A DNA stretch of 64,000 bases from Bidens hawaiensis (lineage: Eukaryota; Streptophyta; Magnoliopsida; Asterales; Asteraceae). A model generated the notes under the pieces. It ran no database searches. It saw only the letters and a list, made by a program, of their open reading frames with translations, and was not told the DNA's origin. The stretch lies in assembly GCA_021521415.1 (NCBI GenBank), contig JAIQDT010000232.1:1116001-1180000 (forward strand), written 5' to 3'. Shown piece after piece: positions 22,048-34,101 of the stretch. Within the stretch, counting starts at the first letter, position 1. Each line of letters begins with the position of its first letter. The position numbers and the translations under genes were made by a program.

Positions 22048-22575
22048 TTGTTGGAACTCGGGAATCAATCTATAACTATCACAGATTTCGGATCTGAGTT
22101 AATACGATTAATACCTTAATCAATAGATCTAGCTCATAATTAACTTTTATTCAGTGTTATATGTGTATGTATGTATATAATCAGTATGTTTACAATAGTA
22201 GTTGGTATAATATTAAGATTGAAGATCGAGAGAGTACTTGGACGGCAATTCGATAAATAACTCTCAAAACTTTTCTTATAAGTGAACAGGGTTCACTATA
22301 AATAGAAGACAGGTCTGGTTCGCTAACATCCCCTAGCGAACCAGAACCTACTTCGTTACAAACATTAAATAGGACGAAACACCCCCTGATTCGTTAACAT
22401 CCCCTAACGAATCTGGAGGGAATAAGGTTAAGTCTTAGTTCGCTAACATCCCCTAGCGAACTAGACTATATACATAACGAACTAGATAATACTTAAACAA
22501 CTTATTACATTAAATATTAAACAAAAACGTTAACGATAATTACAAAGACTCAAGACGCAAAACCGTGCACTAACA
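22048..22575 (-). repeat. 3' LTR of element B
   Basis: On the minus strand it starts TGTTAGTGCACGG and ends CGAGTTCCAACA. It contains three hairpins (22315-22344, 22386-22415, 22435-22464) beside the TATA-like box at 22297-22304. A polypurine tract (gacgagggggtgtc on the minus strand, 22576-22589) abuts it. Confidence 0.9.
22315..22464 (-). promoter_or_regulatory. Three-hairpin array in the U3 of the B 3' LTR
   Basis: Three 30-base inverted repeats: ctggttcgcta/tagcgaaccag, ctgattcgtta/taacgaatctg and ttagttcgcta/tagcgaactag. All surround the same 8-base loop, acatcccc. The same trio recurs in the other B and C LTRs. Confidence 0.85.
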
Positions 22576-22722
22576 GACACCCCCTCGTCTTGAGCTCTTT
22601 GTCTTTAAGTTACTTGAAGGGCTTGGACCGCCAGTCTCTGCAACTATGAATTCCATTTTCATGACAGACACGCACAACGCGTTGGAATTGCATAGCCAGG
22701 TCGTAATCTTCACGGCGCTCAA

Positions 22723-25629
22723 TCAAAATCTGCTTCCTCTATAGCACGTCATTGTTTCAGATAAATTAACCAACCACATTGGGTCGATTATCTTGATCAG
22801 TTCAGTTTCCAGTCCTCGACCAAGAACAATGACGGCCTCGCCCGTACGATTGTCATAGTACCATCGGTTGAAAGAGAGATGCATTTGTTGGGGCATCGTC
22901 TTCACCGGCACTCTCTTCATCGTCTTTGGATCAATCTCATCAATGCGTTTACGTCTCGGGAACTGGGGCTTGAAGAACTTGAACCCATGATTAACCTCGA
23001 ACAGCAAGTGTTGATGAAACCACTCAGCTGTTCGGATGCCACCACGATTGATAAATGGACGCCTCGCGAGGGTACGAACATCCCAACGCGGTAGTGTAAG
23101 AACATCCATTATCCTCTCGTAGTACTGAACTCCCTTATCCCACTTAACTATACATACCTTAAGCTCGGAGTCGTATAGCCATGAGACGATGTCACCATGA
23201 ACCTTGGGTACAGTCTTGAAGGTAGTTACTTGATTCTTTTTGACCCATGCAGCTGATGTGTCTTTCCGTTCTGATCAACAAATCGATACGCCTTGATAAT
23301 CTTACCCGCAGCTTTATGACTGATCCATTTAGCAATATCAGCATCAGTTGGGTTCATAATTGAGTCAAAACGAGTATCCACAACTTTCTTTCCCTTAGAC
23401 ATCTTATCCAAATCATCCTCAGCTGCTTTAAAAACCTGTTCGTTAAATACCGGAGCACCTTGATCAACATTCGTGTGTTGATACAAGTCAGGATACTCCT
23501 CAGCCGTGACGTCTTCCATCTCAACATCCTCATCTTCGTAAATAAAATCTGTGTTCATTTGACTAGACAGATCATCCTCAATACCTTCCTCATTCACAAC
23601 TTCGACATCAGGTTCTATTTCTAACACGGTCAACTGTTTGTCATTCAACCCAAGCAGTATGGAAATCAGCTCTCCTGTCAGAGACCTGTCGACAAACTCA
23701 CCCTCCTCTATCTCATCCTTGTTCACCATGCTTCTAATCACCCCCGATCCATCCATAAATATTACCGTGTCTGCTTCAATCTTCTCTATTGGTTTAGCAG
23801 CCGAATAATCACGATACACAATAATCTATTTCTTTGGATCATCAACAGAACTCGTACCCGCACCAGACGCAGGGTCTTGAGCTTGTTTAGTTTGCACCAC
23901 CAGCACTAGTCTCATCATCATCAGAATCTTCCTCATTATTCTTGATCTTTTTCAAGGCATCATCTTTGCAAGTCAATTGAAGAATCAGATCCTCTTGCTC
24001 TTTAATATTCACCCCCCTGAGACTCAACAATCTCACGTAGCACCTTTGTTTCCTTTTGACAGAAAGAAACATAGCTGACTAGTTTCTTCTGATTCTCCAT
24101 GAGACGTTCTTGATTTAACCGATCAGCATTCATCTGGTTCTCATACAAATGGAGAAGATTTAAAAGCATTTCTGTCTGTCGATGTGGTGGCATAGCATAC
24201 AAGGATGGATGAATTGGTTGGATTGGACCTTGATGCCTTGTAATTCTCGTAAATAAGAGATCACTAGGAGGATGAGGCCTCATAGGTATGGTTGGAGGAG
24301 TTGTAGCCACAGTATTAGTTGGCAATGGTACTTCAGTTAATGCTGACTGAGGTATCATGCCCAACTGCTCATGTGATACCATCGTCGTCGTTAAGGTCAT
24401 TGTCGGAGTGCTAGTTGTAATTGGCACTACTAGGCTTTGAGTCGTTGTTTGACGAGGTGTAGGCACACCAATAATTATACCAGCCCCAGCAGACACACGT
24501 CTCTTCTTTGATGGCTCACCAGTTGCCACTGCCTTCCCTTTTCTTTTTCTTTCCAATTGAGTAGCAATGGTGGCAGCTAATGCAGCATCAACTGCATCTT
24601 GTTGTTCTTTAAGAGCGGCATCACCAGTACTACCATTTCCACCTGCATTACCCCCTTCACCATCATTCCCATCACCCCCATCATTTCCATTATCATCATC
24701 GGTCCCAGCTTCACCTTCCTCACGCTCGGAATCTGAATCATCATGAATCCAACGATCCTCGGAAGGACATACATAATTAGGATCAACGATATGACCAATC
24801 ATTCGTTTATCCGCTGGCCTTGCCTTTCGATAGATAGCCATTCTACATACTGTGTCGGCCGTCATGTGTTCCAGATAAAGCTTATCATTCACCAAGGTTT
24901 GATCAATAGCTAAATTAGGTATCAAGTCTTGAATGATCAGCTGCAAAAACCGAGGATACACTAAAAATTTCTTCTTCTGGTCCGTCTGCTGAAGTTCTGC
25001 CAAATGATCAAATACAAGTTCAGAGTAGTTGAATGGCTTGTTGAGGATTAAAGCCACAAAGGCTAATTGCAAACTGAGTCGATATTCATCAAATCCACCA
25101 CGACGACCACTCATACAATGAAGAAGAACATGAAGAAGATATTTGTATGGTGGGCATAATCCATTCTTGTTCAACATAGATTTATTAACGTCTCCACCAT
25201 AAAGTACACGGGTAAACAAACCCCTAACTAATTGCCTATCGAATTCACTCGGGTTATCATCAATATCAGTAAATCAATTGTAATTGGAGTGTCATTGATC
25301 ATGGCTCGAATATGCTTCTCTTCCTCTACATACGCAGCAGTATCCCAAAATTGCCTAACAATACTTAGATACACCGTAGGTCGAACAGTGATGGCGTAAT
25401 GTATCACTGATCATCTTAGAAAGGCCAACATATCTCCAAATGTAACTATGTTAGCAACGTCTGAGGCAACATAAGCACAGATGTTGTGCTTTTTGTCAGA
25501 TGGTAATAAAATAACATCAGCATGTTGTTCCCGAGGAGGTTGCCCCTGTGGTGGTTGTTCTTGAGGTGGTTGATTTGTGGTGTTGCCCTTGATTGGCCAT
25601 TGGTGGATCTTGATTTACTTGATCATACA
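22723..25629 (-). pseudogene. Extra ORF (aORF) of element B, broken
   Basis: This lies downstream of RNase H, where SIRE-type elements carry an additional ORF often called env-like. It starts at the ATG at 25629 (MYDQVNQDPPMANQGQ), parallel to element C. The first about 400 nt are frameshifted. The open piece 24002-25219 contains a globular part (YLLHVLLHCMSGRRGGFDEY, KKFLVYPRFLQLIIQDL), then an acidic glycine/asparagine-rich tract, then basic nuclear-signal-like KRKGKAVATGEPSKKRR. The piece 23226-23819 is acidic. The piece 22723-23109 holds a conserved C-terminal domain (RWYYDNRTGEAVIVLG, IDPMWLVNLSE). No signal peptide or clear transmembrane segment is visible, so an envelope role is not supported. 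Function unknown; conserved with C and, more distantly, D. Confidence 0.75.
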
Positions 25630-28600
25630 TGTTTACTGTAGAAGTAAAAACGAATATGAGAAGACGTAGAATTGTATTCAATATTATAATATGTTAACGT
25701 ATTTATAAGTGGTGTATCCATTGTTAATCAATATATATATTGAAGTTCTTTACGCGTTTAAATGATTGAAATACTTTATATAATTTAAAAATGAATTTTA
25801 AAGTTAATTACATAATTAAAATTGAATGTCATTCATTAACTATCCCACTGATTCGTTACTATTAAATAACGAATTGTGCGATTCGCTATCAGGTAAATAA
25901 GCCAACGAAGTAGCCTTAGCGAATTACGTGCAAGATAACGAATTAAATATTTGGTTCGTTATACTTTTAACGAATCAACATCGGATTCATGAATTCCATT
26001 CTTCGCTAAGCTAGTTCGTATATGTCCTTAACGAATTGGACACGAAACAATTTCAATTCGTTAAGGAGAACGAATGGTCCATTAATTAGACTTAATCTTT
26101 GACTCCTCATAGTCAAGGTCAAAATTAAGATGAACACAGATAGTCAACAATATGAATCCATAAGCAATTGGTCCATAACTATCGTTGATTCATCAAGACA
26201 ATGAACATGTTGAACTCGGAAACACACAATGAAGCTCATGGTGATGAGATTGAGACTCAAAACCCAGAGATATTGAGTGTAACCGGATCAAACTAAAACA
26301 CAGAAACTATGAAAACAAAATCAACCCGGCAAACTATAATCAAACGTCGATTAAAGTCCACCAAGGGTATCGAAATCACATTCCGATTACACTGAAGCAT
26401 TAATAAGCTATATAATCACAATGGTCCATAAACAAATCAGGGTTTAAAGACTCGGAATACCCTTAGACCACAAAAGTACTTAATTCATCTATCAAATCAC
26501 ACTCATTTTTGACGATAACATATCGCCGTGACCATCTATACCTGAGAAACACAAAGATATCTTTGAAATTTCGAAATATGAAAGTCAAGATTTCAGAGAA
26601 AATTTTGAATAGGGTGACTTTAGGGTGAAGGAAGAAGACGAACAGTGAAGGACTGTTCGTGTTTCTTGTCCTATATAGCTTAACTCACTACCCGAGGTAT
26701 ATAGTGGACGAATTACGCAATTCGTTTGAATTTTAAATAACGAAGTAGCTAATTCGCTATTCCAGTTCGTTACCTTAGAGTAGCGAATAAGACATGACTT
26801 GTGTCTTGATTCGTTAAATTATGTATAACGAAGAAGAGATGATTCGTTACAGAGTGCGGAAGCGAATTGGGTGAGCGAACTAGAAACCAGTTCGCTAAAG
26901 AATCACCTAGTTCGTTATCCATAATTAACGAAGTAGAATGTTAACGAATTAAACATTTTATTTAATTTTAAATTAAATAAGGAAATGAATTAGATAAAAA
27001 AATTAATTAAATAAATTACTAATTTAACATAAAAGAATTACCGAGAACCGTTTATCCTGATAACTAAATAACTTAAAAACGTTTCATTTTTACGAAACAT
27101 AACTTAAAAAAATATTTAAATAATATATATAAGAAGAAAAAAAAATAAAATCTTTTTGGTATTTTGTAAAAAATTGTAAAGAATGTATGTACAAAGAAAT
27201 ATCCGAACATTTAAAAATTGAACAATTTTTTTTTATGATTTTAATAAAAGCAATATATATTTTTTGTGTTTTTGTTGAGTTTGAGCAGAGAATCATATTG
27301 ACCAAATTGCCCTTCCATCACAGTTTTATATTTCAGCGATATTATGATTGATGTTAAGTCGGTCATTGGTATTGTTGTCCACTTAAATCTAATAACAAAT
27401 TTTCAAGTGTTTTTGTGATATGATTAATTGGTTCAATTATAGCACAGAATATCAGAAACTATCAGCCTCTAAACTCAGTTTAAGCTTAATTTGATTTTTG
27501 CCAGATCACCCCAACTTGACTTAAACCATTATAGTGTTGATCAAAACTTTTGATACCAATTGAAAAAATTTTGAGCAATGCATCAAGTTTCTTTTACTGT
27601 GAATGAATATGCACGGGTCCATCTGTCGGCTTACATACATTGTATCCCCTGGGGTCCGTTTCTTAATGGTATTAAGACGCACGCAGTGGAGGAACCATGT
27701 ATGACTAACAACGGATTTTGATCAAGTCAGTAATTTGGATTTGTACGAAGTACAACAGTGATCAAGTTTAATGACTTTGGGTTTGCTCTAGAAAGTGAGT
27801 GAAATTCCATGCTTATGAACACCCAGATGATTAAGCCGCATAAAGACTCACAGTGTCCAGAATCCTAACGCTTGTTATTTGCTTTATTATATTTTTGGAG
27901 ATCAACAACTATAAGGCTTGAGTATGAATGGTTATTACATTTCTACCATCCTTACCGAGATTTTTGCTAGAGACTAACAACCCTTTCAATTTTGCGTTTC
28001 TTTATGTTTATATCACATACTTTACTCTACTTGGTTGTTTTAAGACCTACCAATGCACCAATGCAATTAAGCACACAGTCTTTTAAGCTTACTTCTTGCT
28101 GGACTAGGAGTCAAGATAATCAATGTACTATCATTTTCTCTTTTTGCTTCAAAAACTCAAAATTTTGAGGAGCATAAAACAAAATAAAGATAAATTTAAT
28201 CGCCCCAGTTAACTTAAGTCTATAAATAAATGGTTGTTTTATCAATCCAACAAGTGAATAGTAGGACCAAGACATGCAAGCATGCTTCACAAACTTAAAT
28301 AACCGACATAATTTTTAGCGTGAAAATAATCTAAAAACGCATAACGAACGCCCCCACTATTTTCCATTATCAGGTAAATGGCTAACCTGAACATTTACAA
28401 GTAAATGTCAGGACCAAACATATACACGTACATGTCCGTCAAATGTAGATAATTGACATAATTTTCAACAAACGCACGCCAAAATCTTTTTAGATTTTCT
28501 CTATACAAACTTTAAAAAACACAATATTTTTGTCTTTTTCAATATTCTTATAAACAAAATAAATTTCATATTCTTTTTGGATTTTCGGATTTTTCTGTAC

Positions 28601-28866
28601 AAACTGAAAAGTACATTCTTTTTGGGTTTCAAATTTAAAATGTTTTTGGTTTTTCAATAAATATTTTAAAGGAAAATATTAAATAAAAGAAATAGCAGTA
28701 TTTTTGATTTTTCTGAATTTTCTAATATTTTTGGATTAAGATTTTTTAATGTTTTAGGGTTTTATCTATACAAACGAAAAAACACAATCTTTTTGTATTT
28801 TCTAGATTTTCTCCCCCTAAAACCAAAATAAATTGTAAAAGAGAAATTAACAGAAAATAAAGATAG
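25630..28866 (-). other. Non-coding spacer between RNase H and aORF of element B
   Basis: About 3.2 kb with no coding potential. Part of it (25840-26050, 26690-26950) is very rich in the words ttcgtta/taacgaa and ttcgcta/tagcgaa. An A/T-rich tract lies at about 26940-27290. A tandem pair of structured modules lies at 28201-28469. The spacer has a close counterpart in element C at 50558-53535. Confidence 0.7.
28201..28469 (-). other. Tandem structured module pair in element B
   Basis: Two units of about 120 nt, 28201-28320 and 28349-28469, starting 148 bases apart. On the coding strand each unit runs: an ATTATGTC-like box, hairpin A, TTGGTCC, hairpin B, TAGCCATTT or a variant, and GGGGCG. In the upper unit hairpin B is ACATTTA-CTTG-TAAATGT (28391-28408). 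In the lower unit hairpin A is a 5-bp stem with a CTTG loop (28272-28285). Confidence 0.8.
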
Positions 28867-31086
28867 TCATCCTTGTATAAGGACATCGACGAGGGTCTTC
28901 AATCCGTTTAAACCAAGCAAAAATTTAAAACGAGTTTTGTCAAAGGCTTTGGTAAACAAATCGGCTTTCTGAAAGTCAGTATGTACTTTCTCAAGGTCAA
29001 ACAACTTCTTCTCAAAACAATCCCGTATAAAGTGATATCGAATTTCGATATGTTTTGTTTTCGAATGTTGTACGGGATTCTTTGTGATAGAAATTGCAGC
29101 AGAATTATCAATCAGAATAGGAGTAGTAAGAAACTTCAAACCGTAGTCGCGGAGATGTTGTTGTATCCACAAAACCTGTGAACAACAACTCGAGGCTGCA
29201 ACATACTCAGCTTCGGTGGTAGAAGTGGAGACCATTGCCTGCTTCTTACACTGCCAGGAAACAAGCCGGTTTCCTAAAAATTGACATCCTGCAGTCGTTG
29301 ATTTGAAGTTGATCTTGCAACCTCCATAGCCCGAGTCTGAATAAGCAGTAAGATCAAAAGTTTCATCCTTGGGGTACCACAACCCGATGTCTGGATTTCC
29401 CCTCAAATACCGAAGAATTCTCTTGACTGCATCTAGGTGAGTCACTCGTGGACTTGCTTGATACCTAGCACAAAGACAAACAACAAACATAATATCAGGG
29501 CGAGAATCTGTTAGATACATTAAAGATCCGATCATGGCACGATAGAAGGTTGGATCAACGGTATCCTCCAATTCATCTGATGATAAATTGTGACCCACTG
29601 GGAGAGGAGTAGAAGGTATTTTTCCGGCAGAAATCTTGAATCGGCTCAAGACGTCGTTCACATACTTAGTCTGATGAATGAAGATTCCGTTAGCAGACTG
29701 GTGAACCTGCAGCCCTAAAAAGAAATTCATCTCTCCCATCGAACTCATCTCGAACTTTGTTTGCATGGACTTCTCGAACTCCTTACACAATGTGTCGTTT
29801 GTAGACCCAAAAATAATATCATCAACATAAATTTGGACTAGCAGAAGATCATCACCAACAGTTTTATGAAATAGAGTGCAGTCGACAGTCCCTCTTTTGA
29901 AGCCAGTATCAGTCAGATGGTCAGCGAGCATGCCATACCAAGCTCTTGGGGCTTGATGTAGACCATACAAGGCCTTGTTTAATCGGTAAACACGGTCCGG
30001 ATACTCAGGATCTTCAAAACCAGGTGGTTGTTGGACAAACACCTCTTCGTGTAGTTCACCATTGAGAAAAGCACTCTTAACATCCATTTGGTAGACCTTG
30101 ATATTCTTATAAGCTGCATATGCCAAGAAGATTCGAATCGACTCTAATCTTGCAACTGGAGCATAGACCTCTGTGTAATCAATACCCTCTTGCTGATGAA
30201 AACCTTGCACCACTAGACGTGCCTTGTTTCTGACAATCACACCCCGATCGTCTTTCTTACACTTAAATACCCACTTAGTCGGAATCTCTTTCTTGACTCT
30301 AGCAGGCTTGTCTATTAAATCCCAAGCACCCAATCCTGTAAATTGCTGTAATTCTTCTTGCATAGCTTCTACCCAAGAAGGATCTTCAAGTTCCTTTCGA
30401 GCCGTCTTTGGCTCAACTTGGGATAGAAAGCAAGTGAATTTAGCAAGATTTACAATTCCCGATGAATGTAAATCAGTGTAAGCACACAATATGTTATTAT
30501 CACTTGACGAAGCAACTTGATGACGTGTACGAACGCCCAGATCAAGTTCTCCAATGATGTTTTCCTGTGGATGATCTCCATGAATCCGAAGAGTGGGATT
30601 CTCAAGAACAACAACATTTTCAATTAAGTTAGTGTAATGTTCACCAAGTTCAGGAGATGAAACATTATCACTGTCAAGGTTAATAACTTGATCGTCAGCT
30701 TGATTATCATCAGAAGAAGCGGAAACATTATCGATAGACACTGGAGAGGCAACTTGAGGTTCCTCAGTTGGAGCATCAGGTTGAGCTGCAACATCATTAG
30801 AACTTGAAATGCGTGGAATTGCCAAATGATCTTCAAAGTATGCTCGAACCAGGTCTTCGTCAATGTGTTCAGTTGATGGAGTAAATGAATTAAATAAACT
30901 ATCGTAGTCAAACATCCAATCGGGACCTTTCCCTTGAGGAGGAGTTGTGTACTTTTGACAGTACACGTGGTACCACTCTTCAACACAACCAGATGTAAAA
31001 TTAAATACCCTTTTCTTTGGAGATGCATATCCCAAGAAATACCCTTCGATAGCTTTTTCTTCAAATTTGCCCGCATCCTTCTTCAA
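28867..31086 (-). CDS. Reverse transcriptase-RNase H of element B
   Basis: An open frame of 739 codons. Residues 1-60 are the integrase C-terminal region ([16 protein letters not shown]). Residues 75-190 form an acidic linker. The RT shows [13 protein letters not shown] (237-249), [20 protein letters not shown] (271-290), YQMDVKSAFLNGELHEEV (about 332-349) and the catalytic YVDDIIFGS (420-428). RNase H follows with YSDSGYGGCKINFKSTTAG, SWQCKKQAMVSTSTTEAEY and IDNSAAISITKNPVQHS, ending at FTKAFDKTRFKFLLGLNGL. All main catalytic acidic residues can be read. It is the best preserved part of B, though it lacks its own start: the methionine is internal, and a frameshift separates it from the rest of integrase. 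Its wording is that of the SIRE/Maximus lineage. Confidence 0.92.
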   Translation of the reverse strand: MKKDAGKFEEKAIEGYFLGYASPKKRVFNFTSGCVEEWYHVYCQKYTTPPQGKGPDWMFDYDSLFNSFTPSTEHIDEDLVRAYFEDHLAIPRISSSNDVAAQPDAPTEEPQVASPVSIDNVSASSDDNQADDQVINLDSDNVSSPELGEHYTNLIENVVVLENPTLRIHGDHPQENIIGELDLGVRTRHQVASSSDNNILCAYTDLHSSGIVNLAKFTCFLSQVEPKTARKELEDPSWVEAMQEELQQFTGLGAWDLIDKPARVKKEIPTKWVFKCKKDDRGVIVRNKARLVVQGFHQQEGIDYTEVYAPVARLESIRIFLAYAAYKNIKVYQMDVKSAFLNGELHEEVFVQQPPGFEDPEYPDRVYRLNKALYGLHQAPRAWYGMLADHLTDTGFKRGTVDCTLFHKTVGDDLLLVQIYVDDIIFGSTNDTLCKEFEKSMQTKFEMSSMGEMNFFLGLQVHQSANGIFIHQTKYVNDVLSRFKISAGKIPSTPLPVGHNLSSDELEDTVDPTFYRAMIGSLMYLTDSRPDIMFVVCLCARYQASPRVTHLDAVKRILRYLRGNPDIGLWYPKDETFDLTAYSDSGYGGCKINFKSTTAGCQFLGNRLVSWQCKKQAMVSTSTTEAEYVAASSCCSQVLWIQQHLRDYGLKFLTTPILIDNSAAISITKNPVQHSKTKHIEIRYHFIRDCFEKKLFDLEKVHTDFQKADLFTKAFDKTRFKFLLGLNGLKTLVDVLIQG

Positions 31087-31116
31087 CGTAGTACAAGGAA
31101 ATCCAAAAGGTTCCAG

Positions 31117-31917
31117 CTACTTTAAATCAGGTTTTCGATTATTCAATAACTCATAGCTTGTATTTTTGAATCTTTTAACTGTCAGAACCCGATTAAGAGT
31201 ATAGCAAGCTGTATTCACCGCTTCGTTCCAGAATTGGACGGGAAGCTTAGAATCAGCGAGCATTGTACGTGCAGCTTCAATCAAGGTTCGATTCTTTCGT
31301 TCAGCAACACCATTTTGTTGAGGCACATATGGTGCATTGTATTCTCGATGAATTCTTTTGTGAGTACAAAAGAAATCCGATACAGTGTTTTTGAATTATG
31401 TACCATTATCACTTCGGATTCTCCTCACCTTTTGTTTGTTCAGTGATTCGATCTTGGTGATAAGGTTTTGTACCAAAACCGGTGTTTGATCTTTCGAACT
31501 CATAAATAACACCCATGAGTATCTCGAATAATCATCAGTCACCACAAGACAATACCAATCTCCAGAAATACTCGCACAATTCACAGAACCAAACAAATCC
31601 ATATGAAGTCGTTCAAGAGGAGTATTAATGGAATTCAATAATTTAGAAGGATGTGTTTTCTTCTTCTTCTTGCCCTTTTTACATGCAACGCAGTGATCGG
31701 ATAATTTAAATTTCTTCAATGAGACACCGTCCACTAAATCATTGTCCATCAAATAATTCATCTTTCTCACATGTATGTGACCCATTCTATGATGCCATAG
31801 AATCGAGTCTTTCTCGGTTGCCTTCGAGACAAAACATGTTTCGATCGATGTGGATATCTTAGAGCTCATGTTCAAGACATAAATATCATTCGATCGTGGT
31901 GATCGCATGACAACCAT
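31117..31917 (-). pseudogene. Integrase of element B, split by stops
   Basis: The frame 31396-31917 carries the GAG-pre-integrase/HHCC region (ILWHHRMGHIHVRKMNYL, then CVACKKGKKKKKTH) and the core with its first catalytic Asp (LERLHMDLFGSV) and second Asp (RRIRSDNGT). A stop at about 31395 interrupts. The frame resumes at 31326 with PQQNGVAERKNRTLIEAA, which holds the catalytic Glu, and runs to 31117. All three catalytic acids are present, but the polypeptide is broken by the stop and by a frameshift to the RT frame. An odd lysine/threonine run (KKKKKTH) replaces the KGKQ context seen in C. Confidence 0.85.
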
Positions 31918-31920
31918 GTC

Positions 31921-32202
31921 CTAGGGAATAACATAACCCGGTTTCAAGATAAGACATTCCTTTTCAGTGAATATCGTTGTGTACTTTTTATCACAAATCT
32001 GCGATACACTTAATAAGTTATGATCCACTTTATCACAATAATTTACTTTCTCAAACGTGATGTGACCATTTGAAACTTCACCCTCTTGTGTGATCATGCC
32101 CCCAGAATTCCCAACAAATGCCACATAACCCCCTTGAATATTCCTCACGTTGGTTAATAGGTCGAGATTCCCAGTGATATGACGAGAACATCCACTATCC
32201 AT
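31921..32202 (-). CDS. Aspartic protease region of element B
   Basis: This 94-codon open piece starts MDSGCSRHITGNLDLLTNVR, the copia protease active-site motif (D-S-G). It continues with HNLLSVSQICDKKYTTIFTE, the second conserved block. It ends at a stop (31920) right before the integrase frame, whereas in a functional element both are joined in one polyprotein. The catalytic Asp is present. Confidence 0.8.
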   Translation of the reverse strand: MDSGCSRHITGNLDLLTNVRNIQGGYVAFVGNSGGMITQEGEVSNGHITFEKVNYCDKVDHNLLSVSQICDKKYTTIFTEKECLILKPGYVIP

Positions 32203-32553
32203 TATCTAGTTTTCACCAGACACAGTCCTGGATGTAGCCTACACACAAAATAAAGATGATTAGTTCTAAAAGGCAGCCCAGGCCTCAGTCTTGGACACCT
32301 TTTGGTTTTCTCTTTGATCGTTAACTTTAAAAGAGTTCAAATGTTGTTCAGCCACTTGTGAATAAGTTACTGGCTTCCTAGACTTTCATCTTAAGTAAGC
32401 TGCTTGAACAATATTTGAATTCGTGTTCCTACAAATTGGCTCATGTGGGACAAACTTTGGTTTAACCTGACCATGTGTCTCATTAACATGAATAACCTTC
32501 CTTGGATTCACATTAGAGAACATAATATGAGTATCATCAGCATACGATACAGA

Positions 32554-34101
32554 TCATTTCAGAATCTCTTTAACCAAAGAAACCGGCTTAGAGTGGTCCT
32601 TGATAAAAGGATGAAGATTCTGATAGCTCTTCTGATTACAATCCCTCACAACATGACCAAGTTGACCGCAAAGAAAACATCTTCGCATGTCTACACGATG
32701 TTGTTGTGAGGTATTTGGAATGAATGACACAGAAGATTGATGATGGCTCACATTCTTGGTCATGCACTTAGCAAACTCATCAGATAATTCAGATTTCTTT
32801 TTCAAGTTAAAATCCAAATTAGAACAATTTGAAAAACCTTTCAATGTATCTGTCCTAGTTGACTTCACAAAGTTGATTTTCTTAGCTTGTTTTAAAACTT
32901 GCTTTGCCTTAGTCATTGGGTCAGACGGAACTGATGTTTTCGCTTGAGCATATCCACGTTCAAGATCTTGAATCTGTGACGTTTCATTGATAAAGACAAT
33001 CTCAATAAATTCAGGTTTAATGATGCTTATTGGAATATCTTTTTCTGTGAACATCGTGTCCATCCCTTTTAATTTAAAAACTCTAACTGGTAAAGACTTA
33101 GAACTAGGAGGATTAACAAATCGCATTAAGTCCCCATCAGAAATCTTTGGTTTATCTGACTTCTTTGCCTTTACAGGTTTAGTTTTTACCGGTTTTTCAT
33201 TTTTCATGTGAGACTTGAATGAACCATACACAGCTTCCTCAAATTCTTGAGGTTCGCAAAGAATATGATTTGAACTTGGGATGTTCTTATTCTCGTGTAT
33301 AATCTCAGGTTCAAACACGTCCTCGATGATCACTTTGTCATCATTCTCAACAAAGACCTTTTTACTTTGAACATGAGGTTTTTGAGGAGCAACCTGGGTC
33401 TTAACAGTTTCTGTTTTAACTGATTTTTCTGGTTTAACTGGTTTAGGTTTTTCAGAAATCCCAGTTTCTTTCTCAATCAAATCCTCTTCTTTTCTAGCAA
33501 AAGGATTAATTTTGTAATCATTGTGAAATGGAAGTTGAATTTCAACAAAACCAATACCTTTCTTAGAATCCTTTTGTTTGCCATATATTTCAATAATTTC
33601 ATTTAACAGAAAAAAAGAATTTCTAAACTTTCCTAGTTTGTTCTTCAACTCAAGAACCTCATTCTCAAGCTCGGTTATCTTTGAACGATGTTTCAGAATT
33701 TCTTGAAACTTTTGATCATTAATTGTCATTTTCACAGATAACTCAGCTTTGAGATCGTGGTTACCTGTCGACAATGCTTCAATATTTTCTCAAGATTTCA
33801 TTTGAGATTCAAGAGATTGTCGATAAGTATCCTTTAGAGAAGCAATTTCTCTTACCAGATTATCATTTTGACTTTTCAAAGCTTCTAACTTAGGTCTGTT
33901 AGATTCACAAACAACACATGATACTTTAACAGATAAAGTAGCAGAGATAGAATGACAAACCTCATTGATTTTGGCCATGCAAGCAAATACTGTTGGAGGC
34001 TTGTGCCAATAGTTGTTAGAATCAGATCCAGAATCATTATCAGAAGACATCTCACTCTCACTTATATCTTGACAATCTGTATGTAATCCATACATGGCCA
34101 A
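32554..34101 (-). pseudogene. C-terminal gag/linker region of element B
   Basis: Two open pieces, 33790-34101 and 32554-33774, are separated by a stop at about 33780. The first has an acidic serine-rich start (SEMSSDNDSGSDSN) and VFACMAKINEVCHSISATLS. The second has a heptad-rich stretch that should form a coiled coil (FQEILKHRSKITELENEVLE), then lysine/proline-rich repeats of the type KPVKPEKSVKTE. It ends in a second zinc knuckle, CFLCGQLGHVVRDC. A knuckle this far downstream is typical of SIRE-type gag-pol junctions. The reading frame is interrupted again before the protease. Confidence 0.78.

Noticed and set aside
24577..24798. Methionine-rich 73-residue protein
   Set aside because: Frame-shifted translation of the glycine/asparagine-rich tract of the aORF.
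22723..25629. Retroviral envelope gene in element B
   Set aside because: Its position fits env-like ORFs, but no signal peptide, cleavage site or transmembrane span is visible; labelled only as an extra ORF.
30224..30481. Antisense ORFs across pol of B (also near 32443, 32987 and 40132)
   Set aside because: They are shadows of the RT and gag frames on the opposite strand, without homology of their own.
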